Positions 8,678 to 16,298 of a stretch of DNA of 64,000 bases are shown here, one piece after another. The DNA lies in contig JANQJC010000025.1 of assembly GCA_028281825.1 (NCBI GenBank), forward strand, positions 1 through 64,000, in the 5' to 3' direction. Within the stretch, counting starts at the first letter, position 1. Every line of letters begins with the position of its first letter. This stretch comes from Flavobacteriales bacterium (GTDB taxonomy: Bacteria; Bacteroidota; Bacteroidia; JANQJC01). The translations under genes were made by a program, and so were the position numbers. The notes beneath the pieces are model-generated. The model did no database searches. It saw only the letters and a list, made by a program, of their open reading frames with translations, and had not been told where the DNA came from.

Positions 8678-9088
8678 ATGAATCTTCTAAATAAAGTAGT
8701 TTTTATCGATGATGACATCTACACCAATGAGTACCATAAGAGGTTTGCTGCTAAAGTCGGTTTAGCTAAGGAAGTAATTTGTTTTGAGACAGGTGAGAAA
8801 GCATTGGAGTACCTGAAGGCAATTACCGAGAAATATGATTTTCCAGAATTGATATTGGCGGATATAAACATGCCACAAATGAACGGACATGAGTTTGTGA
8901 AAGAGGTGTCAAATATGTATGGCTACAATCCATTGAGAACTGTGGTTGCTTTTTTGACAGCTTCAAAGGATGCGAAGGATATGTTGAAGGCGAATGAAGA
9001 AGATGTGGAATTTTACTACTGGAAGCCGTTGGATGAAAAATTGTTAGCAACCATACTAAATGACGGGTTTGGAATCAAATTAAATTGA
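8678..9088 (+). CDS. single-domain response regulator (first of three)
   Basis: A stand-alone receiver domain of 136 residues. The track start at 8561 adds 39 residues of unlikely sequence, and the ATG at 8678 (MNLLNKVVFIDDDIYTNEYHKRF) begins exactly at the first receiver strand. The acidic pocket is IDDD, the phospho-acceptor is Asp62 (LADINMPQMNGHEF), the switch Thr is in FLTASKD and the conserved Lys in YYWKPLDEKL. There is no output domain, so it should act by protein contact or as a phosphorelay intermediate. Its stop overlaps the next gene's start (TGATG), implying translational coupling. It is closely related to its neighbour. Confidence 0.88.
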   Translation: MNLLNKVVFIDDDIYTNEYHKRFAAKVGLAKEVICFETGEKALEYLKAITEKYDFPELILADINMPQMNGHEFVKEVSNMYGYNPLRTVVAFLTASKDAKDMLKANEEDVEFYYWKPLDEKLLATILNDGFGIKLN

Positions 9089-9516
9089 TGGATATGGAGA
9101 TTCTTAAGAAAGCTGTTTTTGTGGATGATGATAAGTTTGTAAATATGTATCACAAACAACTGACATCTAAAGTTGGGCTGGCAAAGGAAGTGCATTTTTT
9201 CGAAGATGCTGAAGAAGCACTTTCTTACCTAAAAGGCATTCAGAGTGAAGAAGAGTTTCCTGAACTTATTTTGGTTGACATTAATATGCCGAAAATAGAT
9301 GGGCATCAATTTGTAAAAACCGTAAATCAACTGGATAATTATAATCCCAATCAGGTGATGATGGCATTTTTAACCAATTCCAAGGATATTAAAGATGTGA
9401 TTAAGGCAGATGAGGATAAAGTGAATTATTACTACTGGAAGCCATTGAACTTCAAGCTAATCGATAAACTGCTTTATGACGGTTTTAGCCTCAGGCTTAT
9501 GGAGGAATATGGATAA
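9088..9516 (+). CDS. single-domain response regulator (second of three)
   Basis: 142 residues. The track uses a TTG at 9085; the ATG at 9088, overlapping the previous stop by one base (TGATG), is more likely, and the ATG at 9094 (MEILKKAVFVDDD) is also possible. Receiver landmarks are VDDD, phospho-acceptor Asp64 (LVDINMPKIDGHQF), FLTNSKD and YYWKPLNFKL. It closely resembles the preceding gene (shared SKVGLAKEV, NPNQ/NPLR and DVIKADE/DMLKANE regions), so the pair is a recent tandem duplication. Like its sister it lacks an output domain. It probably receives phosphate from the kinase encoded 102 bases downstream. Confidence 0.88.
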   Translation: MDMEILKKAVFVDDDKFVNMYHKQLTSKVGLAKEVHFFEDAEEALSYLKGIQSEEEFPELILVDINMPKIDGHQFVKTVNQLDNYNPNQVMMAFLTNSKDIKDVIKADEDKVNYYYWKPLNFKLIDKLLYDGFSLRLMEEYG

Positions 9517-9618
9517 AGAATCTTACACGGCAAATATGCATATTAATATAATTCGTTGATTTTTCTGTAAAGTCCTTAAAATCTTACATTGTGGACAAAA
9601 CTTATAAAGTGAGGGAAG

Positions 9619-11133
9619 ATGCAGCAGGTAATTGAATTTTTTCAAAAACTCTTTCTTGTTGAAAGTTGGCCACCAAGATGGTACTGTGGCAAATGGACTG
9701 ATTTTCACGGCTGGCTTTATATTCTCTCTGACCTTGCGATTTGGGCAGCGTACTTTGCTATTCCATTGCTATTGATAAGATTTTTATCTCAGAAAAAGGG
9801 CATTCCCCTACCTTCAGTTTTTTTGCTATTTGGGGCATTTATACTCTTATGCGGAATGACGCATTTTATGGATGCCATTATCTTTTGGTGGCCAGCATAC
9901 AGGTTAAGCGCACTAATCAGATTTTTTACTGCTGTAGTTTCTTGGGCAACGGTTTTTGCTCTTTTTAAGTTTTTCCCTATAGCACTGAGTTTGCGTACTT
10001 CTGAGGAACTGGAAGAGGAAAACAGAAAGAGGCAAGAATCTGAGCAAATGTTCAAGAATTTGCTTGAGGCTACTCCTGATGCCTTGGTTATAGTGAATCA
10101 GGAAGGAAATATAGAATTGGTAAACAAGCAATGTGAAAATGTATTTGGGTATGCTAAAGAGGAATTAATTGGACAAAAAGTGGAAATGCTAATACCCAAC
10201 AGCTTTATAGCTGAGCAAAATGGACATAGAAACAGTTTTTTTGCTAATCCTAAAATACATTCATTGGAGGGTAATTTGGAATTGGGCGGCTTAAGAAAGA
10301 ACGGTCAGGGATTCCCTGTTGAAATAAGCTTGAGCCCTCTGCAAACTGAGAGTAAGCTGCTGGTGTCTGCTGCAATAAGGGATGTAACCATGCGCAAGGA
10401 AGCAGAAGTGAAACTCAAACAGTTTAATGAGAAGCTAGACCAGAAGAATAAGGAATTGGAGCAGTTTGTTTATGTGGCGTCACATGATTTACAAGAGCCA
10501 ATCAGAACTATTAACAGTTTTGTAAACCTTTACAAATCAGAGTTTGGAGATACTCAAAGTGATGAAGCTATTGAATATCTTCAGTTTATTCAAGGTGCAG
10601 GTGAAAGAGCGCAACAACTAATCGTAGACCTGTTGGATTATTCAAAGCTAGAGAGAAACAGGAAATTAGCAAAAGTTAATCTAAATAAGATAATCGATAA
10701 TGTAAAGAGTGACCTTGCTGTTAAAATAGCTGATAAAAAAGCAGAGATAAGGGTAGGGAATTTACCTACCTTACAAGGTTATGAGACTGGTTTGAGACTA
10801 CTGTTTCAAAACCTTATTAGTAATGCAATAAAATTTGCAAGAGACGGGTTTGGTCCTCTTGTAGAAATATCCTCGAAAGAAGGTGACAATGAATGGGAGT
10901 TTTCTGTTAAAGACAATGGTATTGGCTTTTCAGAAGAGTTTAAGGAGAAGGTTTTTGTAATATTCAAGCGTTTACATCCCAAGAGTAAATATGAGGGTAC
11001 TGGTATTGGTTTAGCCCATTGCAGAAAAATTGTAGAACTACATAATGGAAGAATTTGGGCCGATTCAGTGCCTGGAGAAGGGAGTACTTTTTATTTTACC
11101 ATATCAACTAATTTAAATGAAGAAGAAGCTTAG
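9619..11133 (+). CDS. ethylene-receptor-like PAS histidine kinase
   Basis: 504 residues. A GAGGGAAG ribosome site precedes the ATG. Residues about 30-125 hold three membrane helices matching the ethylene-binding domain of plant ETR1 and cyanobacterial receptors: LSDLAIWAAYFAIPLLLIRF, FGAFILLCGMTHFMD and FFTAVVSWATVFALFKFFP. Asp38, Tyr45, Ile48, Pro49, Ile75, Cys78 and His82 line up with the seven ETR1 residues (Asp25, Tyr32, Ile35, Pro36, Ile62, Cys65, His69) with identical spacing; Cys and His are the copper ligands in plants. A PAS domain follows (about 144-260, FGYAKEELIGQKVEMLIP), then a dimerisation domain with His289 (YVASHDLQEPIRTINSF) and an intact ATPase (NLISNAIKFA, VKDNGIGFSEEF, GTGIGLAHCRKIVELHNG). 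It overlaps the next response regulator by 17 bases. Actual ligand is unproven. Confidence 0.9.
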   Translation: MQQVIEFFQKLFLVESWPPRWYCGKWTDFHGWLYILSDLAIWAAYFAIPLLLIRFLSQKKGIPLPSVFLLFGAFILLCGMTHFMDAIIFWWPAYRLSALIRFFTAVVSWATVFALFKFFPIALSLRTSEELEEENRKRQESEQMFKNLLEATPDALVIVNQEGNIELVNKQCENVFGYAKEELIGQKVEMLIPNSFIAEQNGHRNSFFANPKIHSLEGNLELGGLRKNGQGFPVEISLSPLQTESKLLVSAAIRDVTMRKEAEVKLKQFNEKLDQKNKELEQFVYVASHDLQEPIRTINSFVNLYKSEFGDTQSDEAIEYLQFIQGAGERAQQLIVDLLDYSKLERNRKLAKVNLNKIIDNVKSDLAVKIADKKAEIRVGNLPTLQGYETGLRLLFQNLISNAIKFARDGFGPLVEISSKEGDNEWEFSVKDNGIGFSEEFKEKVFVIFKRLHPKSKYEGTGIGLAHCRKIVELHNGRIWADSVPGEGSTFYFTISTNLNEEEA

Positions 11134-11530
11134 CTGTATTTTACTGATTGATGATGATGAACCTACGAATTATTATAATAGTAAGGTTGTAAAAAAAGCA
11201 GATTGTTGCAAACGAATACAAATATGCCTTGGTGTAGATGAAGCAATTGCATTTTTGAAAAATGGGGATGGGGAGGATTATCCAAGCCCTGAATTAATAT
11301 TTCTTGATATTAATATGCCAGGCAAGGACGGTTGGGATTTTTTGGATGAATATAGCTCTTTGTCTGAAGAAGCAAAAGGGGATGTTGTTGTGGCAATGTT
11401 GACGACTTCTCTCAATCCGGCGGATGAAGAAAAAGCTTTTGAGAAAGGAGCTAAGGGGTTTGCGCGAAAGCCCCTTTCAATTGAGCAAATCCATAATATA
11501 ATCAAGAAACACTTACCTGAATATTGGTAA
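11117..11530 (+). CDS. single-domain response regulator (third), kinase partner
   Basis: 137 residues: MKKKLSCILLIDDDEPTNYYNSKVV opens the receiver, Asp64 in FLDINMPGKDGWDF is the phospho-acceptor, MLTTSLNP holds the switch Thr and FARKPLSIEQ the conserved Lys. It overlaps the kinase gene by 17 bases, so the two are surely co-translated, and it is the best candidate for the kinase's direct partner. It is more distant from the two upstream regulators than they are from each other. Small receivers paired with PAS or phytochrome-type kinases (Rcp1-like) are a known arrangement. No output domain is present. Confidence 0.9.
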   Translation: MKKKLSCILLIDDDEPTNYYNSKVVKKADCCKRIQICLGVDEAIAFLKNGDGEDYPSPELIFLDINMPGKDGWDFLDEYSSLSEEAKGDVVVAMLTTSLNPADEEKAFEKGAKGFARKPLSIEQIHNIIKKHLPEYW

Positions 11531-11535
11531 GTGTT
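11508..11535 (+). terminator. hairpin overlapping the response regulator stop
   Basis: A perfect 10-bp stem (AACACTTACC / GGTAAGTGTT) with an 8-nt loop covers the stop codon of the third regulator. No T tract follows, so termination would be weak; it may instead protect the mRNA 3' end. Confidence 0.45.
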
Positions 11536-11599
11536 CCTTCAAGTGTTAAAGGTTTTTTATCAATCTACTTTGGTAGGTTGATTTTTATCTTAAAAAGCA

Positions 11600-11607
11600 T
11601 ACTTTTG
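11600..11607 (+). promoter_or_regulatory. sucC promoter (TTG-N19-TACTTTTG)
   Basis: TACTTTTG fits TAnnTTTG, with TTG at 11578-11580 giving a 19-base spacer. The sucC ATG lies 22 bases beyond the box. Confidence 0.6.
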
Positions 11608-11629
11608 GGCTTCCAAACAAATATTAGCC

Positions 11630-12841
11630 ATGAACATTCACGAATATCAAGCCAAGTCAATCTTAAAGGGTTTTGGAGTAGCCATACAAGAAGGTATTGT
11701 TGCTGACACTCCAGAAAAAGCAGTAGAAGCTGCAAAGCAGTTGAACAAGGAAACAGGCACTGATTGGTGGGTGATAAAAGCCCAAATACATGCAGGTGGC
11801 CGTGGTAAGGGTAAGATAGTTGGCACTGAGCAAAGAGGTGTTGCATTAGCTAAATCGTTGGATGATGTAAAAACAATTTCTGGCAATATATTAGGTGGAA
11901 CTTTGGTTACCTTGCAGACTGGCGAAGCAGGCAAGCAAGTAAATAAAATACTTGTTGCTCAAGATGTGTACTATCCAGGGGATAGCGAGCCTAATGAGTT
12001 CTATATGAGTGTATTGCTTAACAGGACAACTGGCCGCAATATGATAATGTATAGCACTGAAGGTGGTATGGATATCGAGAAAGTGGCTGAAGAAACCCCA
12101 CACCTGATATTTAAAGAAGAAGTAGACCCAAAGGTTGGTTTAATGCCATTCCAAGCGAGAAAGGTAGCTTTCAACCTGGGGCTTTCAGGTCAAGCTTTCA
12201 AAGAGATGGCCAAATTTGTTACAGCACTTTATAGAGCTTATGAAGAGTCAGACTCAAGTATGTTTGAAATCAACCCGGTGTTAAAAACCTCTGATGATAA
12301 AATCATAGCAGTAGATGCTAAAGTAAGCTTAGATGATAGTGCACTTTTCCGTCATAAGGACTATATTGAGTTGAGAGATAAGTCTGAAGAAGACCCTACT
12401 GAGGTTGAAGCAGGTGAGAATAACTTGAATTATGTGAAGTTGGATGGTAATGTGGGGTGTATGGTAAACGGAGCAGGTTTGGCGATGGCTACCATGGACA
12501 TCATTAAACTATCAGGTGGTGACCCTGCCAACTTCCTGGATGTGGGTGGTACTGCTGACGCCGCAAGGGTGGAACAAGCATTCCGTATCATTTTGAAAGA
12601 CCCTGCTGTTAAGGCTATCCTGGTAAATATTTTCGGAGGTATTGTTCGTTGTGACCGCGTGGCACAAGGTGTCGTGGATGCTTACAAGAATATGGGTAAT
12701 ATAGACGTGCCAATTATCGTAAGGCTGCAAGGAACGAACGCCGAAGAAGCTAAGAAGATTATTGACGAGTCAGGACTGAAAGTTCAATCTGCTATCCTGC
12801 TTCAGGAAGCTGCTGAGAGAGTAAAAGAAGTCCTGGCTTAA
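11630..12841 (+). CDS. sucC: succinyl-CoA synthetase, beta subunit
   Basis: 403 residues. With the alpha subunit (SucD, not in the window) it converts succinyl-CoA to succinate while making ATP or GTP, a TCA cycle step. The start MNIHEYQAKSILKGFGVAIQEG is the family hallmark. The ATP-grasp domain follows (WWVIKAQIHAGGRGKGKIVGTEQRGV), with metal-binding FEINPVLKTSDDKIIAVDAKVSLDD. The C-terminal CoA-ligase domain includes MVNGAGLAMATMDIIKLSGGDPANFLDVGGTA and VNIFGGIVRCDRVAQGV. It has its own TAnnTTTG promoter and is not co-transcribed with sucD here. Its stop abuts the convergent FMN reductase gene. Confidence 0.97.
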   Translation: MNIHEYQAKSILKGFGVAIQEGIVADTPEKAVEAAKQLNKETGTDWWVIKAQIHAGGRGKGKIVGTEQRGVALAKSLDDVKTISGNILGGTLVTLQTGEAGKQVNKILVAQDVYYPGDSEPNEFYMSVLLNRTTGRNMIMYSTEGGMDIEKVAEETPHLIFKEEVDPKVGLMPFQARKVAFNLGLSGQAFKEMAKFVTALYRAYEESDSSMFEINPVLKTSDDKIIAVDAKVSLDDSALFRHKDYIELRDKSEEDPTEVEAGENNLNYVKLDGNVGCMVNGAGLAMATMDIIKLSGGDPANFLDVGGTADAARVEQAFRIILKDPAVKAILVNIFGGIVRCDRVAQGVVDAYKNMGNIDVPIIVRLQGTNAEEAKKIIDESGLKVQSAILLQEAAERVKEVLA

Positions 12842-13384
12842 TCAGAATTTTAGAAATCCCTCTATTTGTTTTTCGAGTGCCTCAATAGTAGGGGCATCAC
12901 TGAGCATGTCATCTTCATAAACCATTTGGTGAACCCTTGAGATTGGTATTTTCCTGGAGTATACTTCTGCACCCATGTGATGGAAAACATCTGTCAGGTG
13001 GTCCATGCCACGAATGTTTCCTGCCCTGCCACTGGCAACGCCAACAAGAGCTACCCTCTTACCCCTGAAAAATTTCGGGTCGGTTGCATCAATAAAAAAC
13101 TTGAAAATACCAGGAAAACTACCATTATACTCGGGTGATATTACTACCAGCCTATCTGAAGGAGAAATGTACTCCTTAACAAGTCTTTCAAACTCTTCAT
13201 CCACTCCATCAAAAGAATTGTTTTCTATGGCCCGTGCCATCACGCGCTCAAACGGAAGAATTTTGGTTTCTATCCCCTTTGAGTCTAGTAATTCAGCATA
13301 TGCATTTGCAATCCGCAGTGTGTAACTATCAGGCCTATTGGTAGAAGAAATTATGGTAATCATAGTAAGTTTTCTGACTGACAT
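12842..13384 (-). CDS. NADPH-dependent FMN reductase family protein
   Basis: 180 residues with a flavodoxin-like fold. ISSTNRPDSYTLRIANAYAELL is the FMN phosphate loop; LVVISPEYNGSFPGIFKFFIDA is the signature strand and dimer segment; GKRVALVGVASGRAGNIRGMDHL is the third loop. Such proteins reduce FMN, quinones or azo compounds with NAD(P)H. The physiological substrate cannot be read from sequence. Met8 (MITIISSTNRP) at 13363 is a more typical start than the track start. Its stop directly abuts the sucC stop on the other strand. The next gene upstream ends 9 bases away, so it may be the last member of the rocD transcript. Confidence 0.88.
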   Translation of the reverse strand: MSVRKLTMITIISSTNRPDSYTLRIANAYAELLDSKGIETKILPFERVMARAIENNSFDGVDEEFERLVKEYISPSDRLVVISPEYNGSFPGIFKFFIDATDPKFFRGKRVALVGVASGRAGNIRGMDHLTDVFHHMGAEVYSRKIPISRVHQMVYEDDMLSDAPTIEALEKQIEGFLKF

Positions 13385-13393
13385 AAGAGAACA

Positions 13394-13822
13394 TCAGTCT
13401 TCAGAGATTTGTTCCAGGTAACCAGGGTCTTTTTCAAAAATGGCTTTACCCAGGTAATAAATGTCGTCGTTTTTAACGTTGTCGAAATAAGGTAGCGTTC
13501 TTTCCTTTAATGCGGCGCCAAAGTAATACCAGTCATCTTTTTCTATATAATCCAACTCATTTACAGAAGGATTTACAAGGGTTCTCCCCACATAGTATAA
13601 ATCATTATCCTTTATATAGGCTAGCGAAGTATCATTTAATTCCAAAAGCGTTTTGCATAGATAATACAGGTCGTTTTGCTCAATCCTTTCGAGCAACTCA
13701 GGGTCATGCTTTAAGATGGTATGCCCGAAATAGTAAAAATCATTGCCTTTGTATTCCTGTTGGGCTTTGGCTCGATAACTGAAAGAAAACAAGATAAGCA
13801 GCAAAAGACTAGTTTCTCTCAC
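13394..13822 (-). CDS. secreted protein with five YY repeats
   Basis: The track start at 13891 overlaps rocD by 41 bases; a GTG at 13822 gives a short signal peptide (MRETSLLLLILFSFSYRAKAQ) and a 28-base gap, so it is preferred. The mature protein is almost wholly five tandem repeats of about 23 residues: NDFYYFGHTILKHDPELLERIEQ, NDLYYLCKTLLELNDTSLAYIKD, NDLYYVGRTLVNPSVNELDYIEK, DDWYYFGAALKERTLPYFDNVK, NDDIYYLGKAIFEKDPGYLEQIS. The pattern (N/D)D.YY.G..L...D...L..I recalls short helical-hairpin repeats such as Sel1 or TPR, but I do not recognise the family. It is inferred to be a small periplasmic or outer-membrane scaffold. Function unknown. Confidence 0.7.
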   Translation of the reverse strand: MRETSLLLLILFSFSYRAKAQQEYKGNDFYYFGHTILKHDPELLERIEQNDLYYLCKTLLELNDTSLAYIKDNDLYYVGRTLVNPSVNELDYIEKDDWYYFGAALKERTLPYFDNVKNDDIYYLGKAIFEKDPGYLEQISED

Positions 13823-13850
13823 TGCTTTTAGTAAAATGAATATTGGTTTA

Positions 13851-15089
13851 CTAGCCTTCAAATGAAGCAATCGTTTTCTTAATAATATCAACGCAATCCA
13901 TCATTTGCTCCTCGGTGATTACAAGAGGTGGGGCAAACCTGATTATATCTCCGTGAGTTGGTTTTGCCAATAAGCCGTTTTCCATCAATCTCACACATAC
14001 ATCCCAGGCGTTTTTACCTTCTGCATTTTTGATAACAATAGCATTTAAAAGGCCTTTACCTCTCACTGTAGTTATCATTTCAGTTTCAATGCTGTTTAGT
14101 TCATCTCTCAATATCTTACCCAATCTATTAGCATTCTCAGCAAGTTTTTCTTCTTGAACTACTTCTAATGCAGCTATTGCCACATTGGCTGCAATTGGGT
14201 TGCCCCCGAAAGTTGAACCATGCTGGCCAGGCTTGATGGTGAGCATAATTTCATCGTCTGCCAATACCGCTGATACTGGGTATAAACCGCCAGAAACAGC
14301 CTTGCCAAGTATCAACACATCAGGCCTAACGTTGTCGTATTCGCTAGCTAAAAGTTTACCTGTCCTTGCGATACCAGTTTGTACTTCGTCAGCCATAAAT
14401 AGCACATTATTCTTTTTACACAGGTCAAAGCAAGTTGATAGGTAACCTTCATCTGGCACCATCACACCAGCTTCTCCTTGAATAGGTTCTACCAAAAATG
14501 CTGCCACATTTTTATCGGCTAATTCTTTTTCGAGTGCAGCTGTGTCGTTATACGGTATTCTCACAAACCCAGGTGTATATGGTCCGAAGTCAGAATAGGC
14601 ATCAGGGTCGTTTGAGGCTGATATTATGCTAATAGTTCTACCATGAAAGTTATTCTCGCACACAATCACTTTAGCCTTATTTTCTTCAACACCTTTTACT
14701 GTATAGGCCCATTTTCTAGCCAGCTTGATAGCCGTTTCAACGGCTTCAGCGCCAGTATTCATAGGCAATACTTTATCGTAACCAAAGTAAGTGGTGATGA
14801 ATTTCTCGTATTTACCCAATTCACTATTGTAAAAAGCCCTTGAAGTAAGTGGAAGCCTGTTGGCTTGTTCCACTAAGGCATTCACAATTTTAGGGTGAGC
14901 ATGACCTTGGTTAACCGCAGAGTAAGCCGAAAGAAAGTCATAGTACTTTTTGCCTTCTGTATCCCAAACGTAAACGCCTTCTCCTTTTTCAAGTACAACA
15001 GGCAGCGGGTGATAATTATGCGCACCATAACGGTCTTCAAGCTCCATTGCTTTTTGCGCTCTAGTTTTTTCTGTCATTACACTTTCCAT
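13851..15089 (-). CDS. rocD: ornithine--oxo-acid aminotransferase
   Basis: A class III PLP aminotransferase of about 410 residues that moves the delta-amino group of ornithine to 2-oxoglutarate, giving glutamate semialdehyde. Diagnostic segments are [107 protein letters not shown] and the PLP-lysine region [19 protein letters not shown] promoter -7 box overlaps the track start (15110), so translation must begin downstream, at the Met at 15089 (MESVMTEK) or 15077 (MTEKTRAQ). The YY-repeat gene and FMN reductase follow on the same strand. Confidence 0.95.
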   Translation of the reverse strand: MESVMTEKTRAQKAMELEDRYGAHNYHPLPVVLEKGEGVYVWDTEGKKYYDFLSAYSAVNQGHAHPKIVNALVEQANRLPLTSRAFYNSELGKYEKFITTYFGYDKVLPMNTGAEAVETAIKLARKWAYTVKGVEENKAKVIVCENNFHGRTISIISASNDPDAYSDFGPYTPGFVRIPYNDTAALEKELADKNVAAFLVEPIQGEAGVMVPDEGYLSTCFDLCKKNNVLFMADEVQTGIARTGKLLASEYDNVRPDVLILGKAVSGGLYPVSAVLADDEIMLTIKPGQHGSTFGGNPIAANVAIAALEVVQEEKLAENANRLGKILRDELNSIETEMITTVRGKGLLNAIVIKNAEGKNAWDVCVRLMENGLLAKPTHGDIIRFAPPLVITEEQMMDCVDIIKKTIASFEG

Positions 15090-15107
15090 TGTTGTTCTAT
15101 TTTGCTT

Positions 15108-15115
15108 CAAAGATA
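15108..15115 (-). promoter_or_regulatory. rocD -7 box (TATCTTTG)
   Basis: The minus strand reads TATCTTTG, an exact TAnnTTTG match that overlaps the most upstream ATG. This places the transcription start inside the track ORF and argues for a downstream translation start. Confidence 0.55.
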
Positions 15116-15201
15116 GCCAAATGACATTGAATAAAGGGGTGAGTTAACTAAGATTAACAAGTGATACTGGTGAACACTTTCAATCCTGCGCTATTTACCA
15201 G

Positions 15202-15209
15202 TACCTTTG
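15202..15209 (+). promoter_or_regulatory. -7 box (TACCTTTG) of the CvfB-like gene
   Basis: TACCTTTG fits TAnnTTTG, with a TTTC at 15178-15181 as a near -33 box (20-base spacer). The ATG at 15233 is 24 bases beyond. Confidence 0.55.
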
Positions 15210-15232
15210 GGGGCTTATAAAGAAATCAGGAT

Positions 15233-16087
15233 ATGATAGTTGTTGGTGAAATGAATCTTTTGAGAGCGGATAGAAAGACGCTTAACGGCATTTACCTTGT
15301 AGATGACCGTGACGGAGCCGAAGTGCTTTTGCCCAATAAATACATACCCGAAGATTTAGAGCTTGGTGATGAGATTGATGTATTTGTTCATCATGACTCT
15401 GAGAACAGGCCTATTGCCACCACACTCACCCCTAAGCTAAAAGTGGATGGTTTTGCTTTTTTAGAAGCAAAACAAATGACTAAGGTGGGAGTTTTTATGG
15501 AGACTGGTTTAGCGAAGGATTTGTTAATTCCACCCCCATTGATGGCAAAACCTATGAGCGTAGGGCAGACTTATTTGGTGTATACCTTTAAAGATAAAGT
15601 GAGTGGCCGATTGGTGGGAACAACCAAAATACGAGAGTACCTTAAGTATGACCATATAACTGTGAAGTCAGGTGAAGAAGTAGACCTAATGGTATACGAT
15701 AGCACCAACTTAGGATATAAGGTGGTTATCAATGAAAAGCATGAGGGCTTGCTTTATCATAATGAGGTATTTCAGCCAGTGAAGATTGGTGACACGCTGA
15801 AGGGGTTTATCAAAACCATACGTGAGGGCAATAAAATTGATGTGAGGTTGCAGCGCTCTGGGGTAAAGAATATTGAGCCGTCTGCTCAAAAGATATTAGA
15901 TAAGCTAAAAGCCAGTAAAGGTGTACTTCGCTTGAATGATAATAGCAGCCCTGAGGATATCACTGCGGAACTTCAAATGAGTAAAAAGGCTTTCAAGAAA
16001 GCTATCGGGAGCTTGTACAAGCAAAGGCTCATCCGTATTGCAGGTGATGGAATACACCTGATAGATAGAAAGGGAAGGAAGAAATAG
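15233..16087 (+). CDS. CvfB-like S1 RNA-binding protein
   Basis: 284 residues. The N-terminal part (MNLLRADRKTLNGIYLVDDRDGAEVLLPNKYIPEDLELGDEIDVFVHHDSENRPIATT) matches the first S1-like OB domains of CvfB/YitL proteins. A further S1 domain is near residues 145-210 (GEEVDLMVYDSTNLGYKVVINEKHEGLLYHNEVFQPVKIGDTLKGFIKTIREGNKIDVRL). A winged-helix C-terminus follows (LNDNSSPEDITAELQMSKKAFKKAIGSLYKQRLI). The family binds RNA and affects virulence gene expression in Staphylococcus; its role here is not known. Met7 (15251) is an alternative start. It has its own promoter box and ends one base before the convergent glutaredoxin-like gene. Confidence 0.88.
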   Translation: MIVVGEMNLLRADRKTLNGIYLVDDRDGAEVLLPNKYIPEDLELGDEIDVFVHHDSENRPIATTLTPKLKVDGFAFLEAKQMTKVGVFMETGLAKDLLIPPPLMAKPMSVGQTYLVYTFKDKVSGRLVGTTKIREYLKYDHITVKSGEEVDLMVYDSTNLGYKVVINEKHEGLLYHNEVFQPVKIGDTLKGFIKTIREGNKIDVRLQRSGVKNIEPSAQKILDKLKASKGVLRLNDNSSPEDITAELQMSKKAFKKAIGSLYKQRLIRIAGDGIHLIDRKGRKK

Positions 16088-16088
16088 G

Positions 16089-16298
16089 CTATTTCTTAAA
16101 ATACCCAATAATATCACTACCATAAGCTACCAGGTCACCATCTTTAAATAAACTGGGTCGTATATAAACCTTTACAGGAGGGGTTTCATTCTCTTGGTCA
16201 ATATTCACGACTCGGATTTCAGTGCCATTCGCCTTGATGAAATCCACAACTTCATCGCACTCGTGGCAATCATCGCCTATGTATAAAGTGTAACTCAT
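16089..16298 (-). CDS. small glutaredoxin-like protein
   Basis: 69 residues with a thioredoxin-fold start: MSYTLYIGDDCHECDEVVDFIKANG, where CHEC sits where the redox CxxC of glutaredoxins is found. The next strand (IRVVNIDQENETPPVKVYIRPSLFKDGDLVAYGSDIIGYFKK) lacks the usual cis-Pro VPxVF motif but has TPPVKVYIRP in its place. It is probably a disulfide or metal-handling protein. Its ATG overlaps the stop of the Crp/Fnr regulator gene (ATGA), so it is the second gene of a two-gene operon, suggesting a redox link to the regulator. Confidence 0.7.
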   Translation of the reverse strand: MSYTLYIGDDCHECDEVVDFIKANGTEIRVVNIDQENETPPVKVYIRPSLFKDGDLVAYGSDIIGYFKK

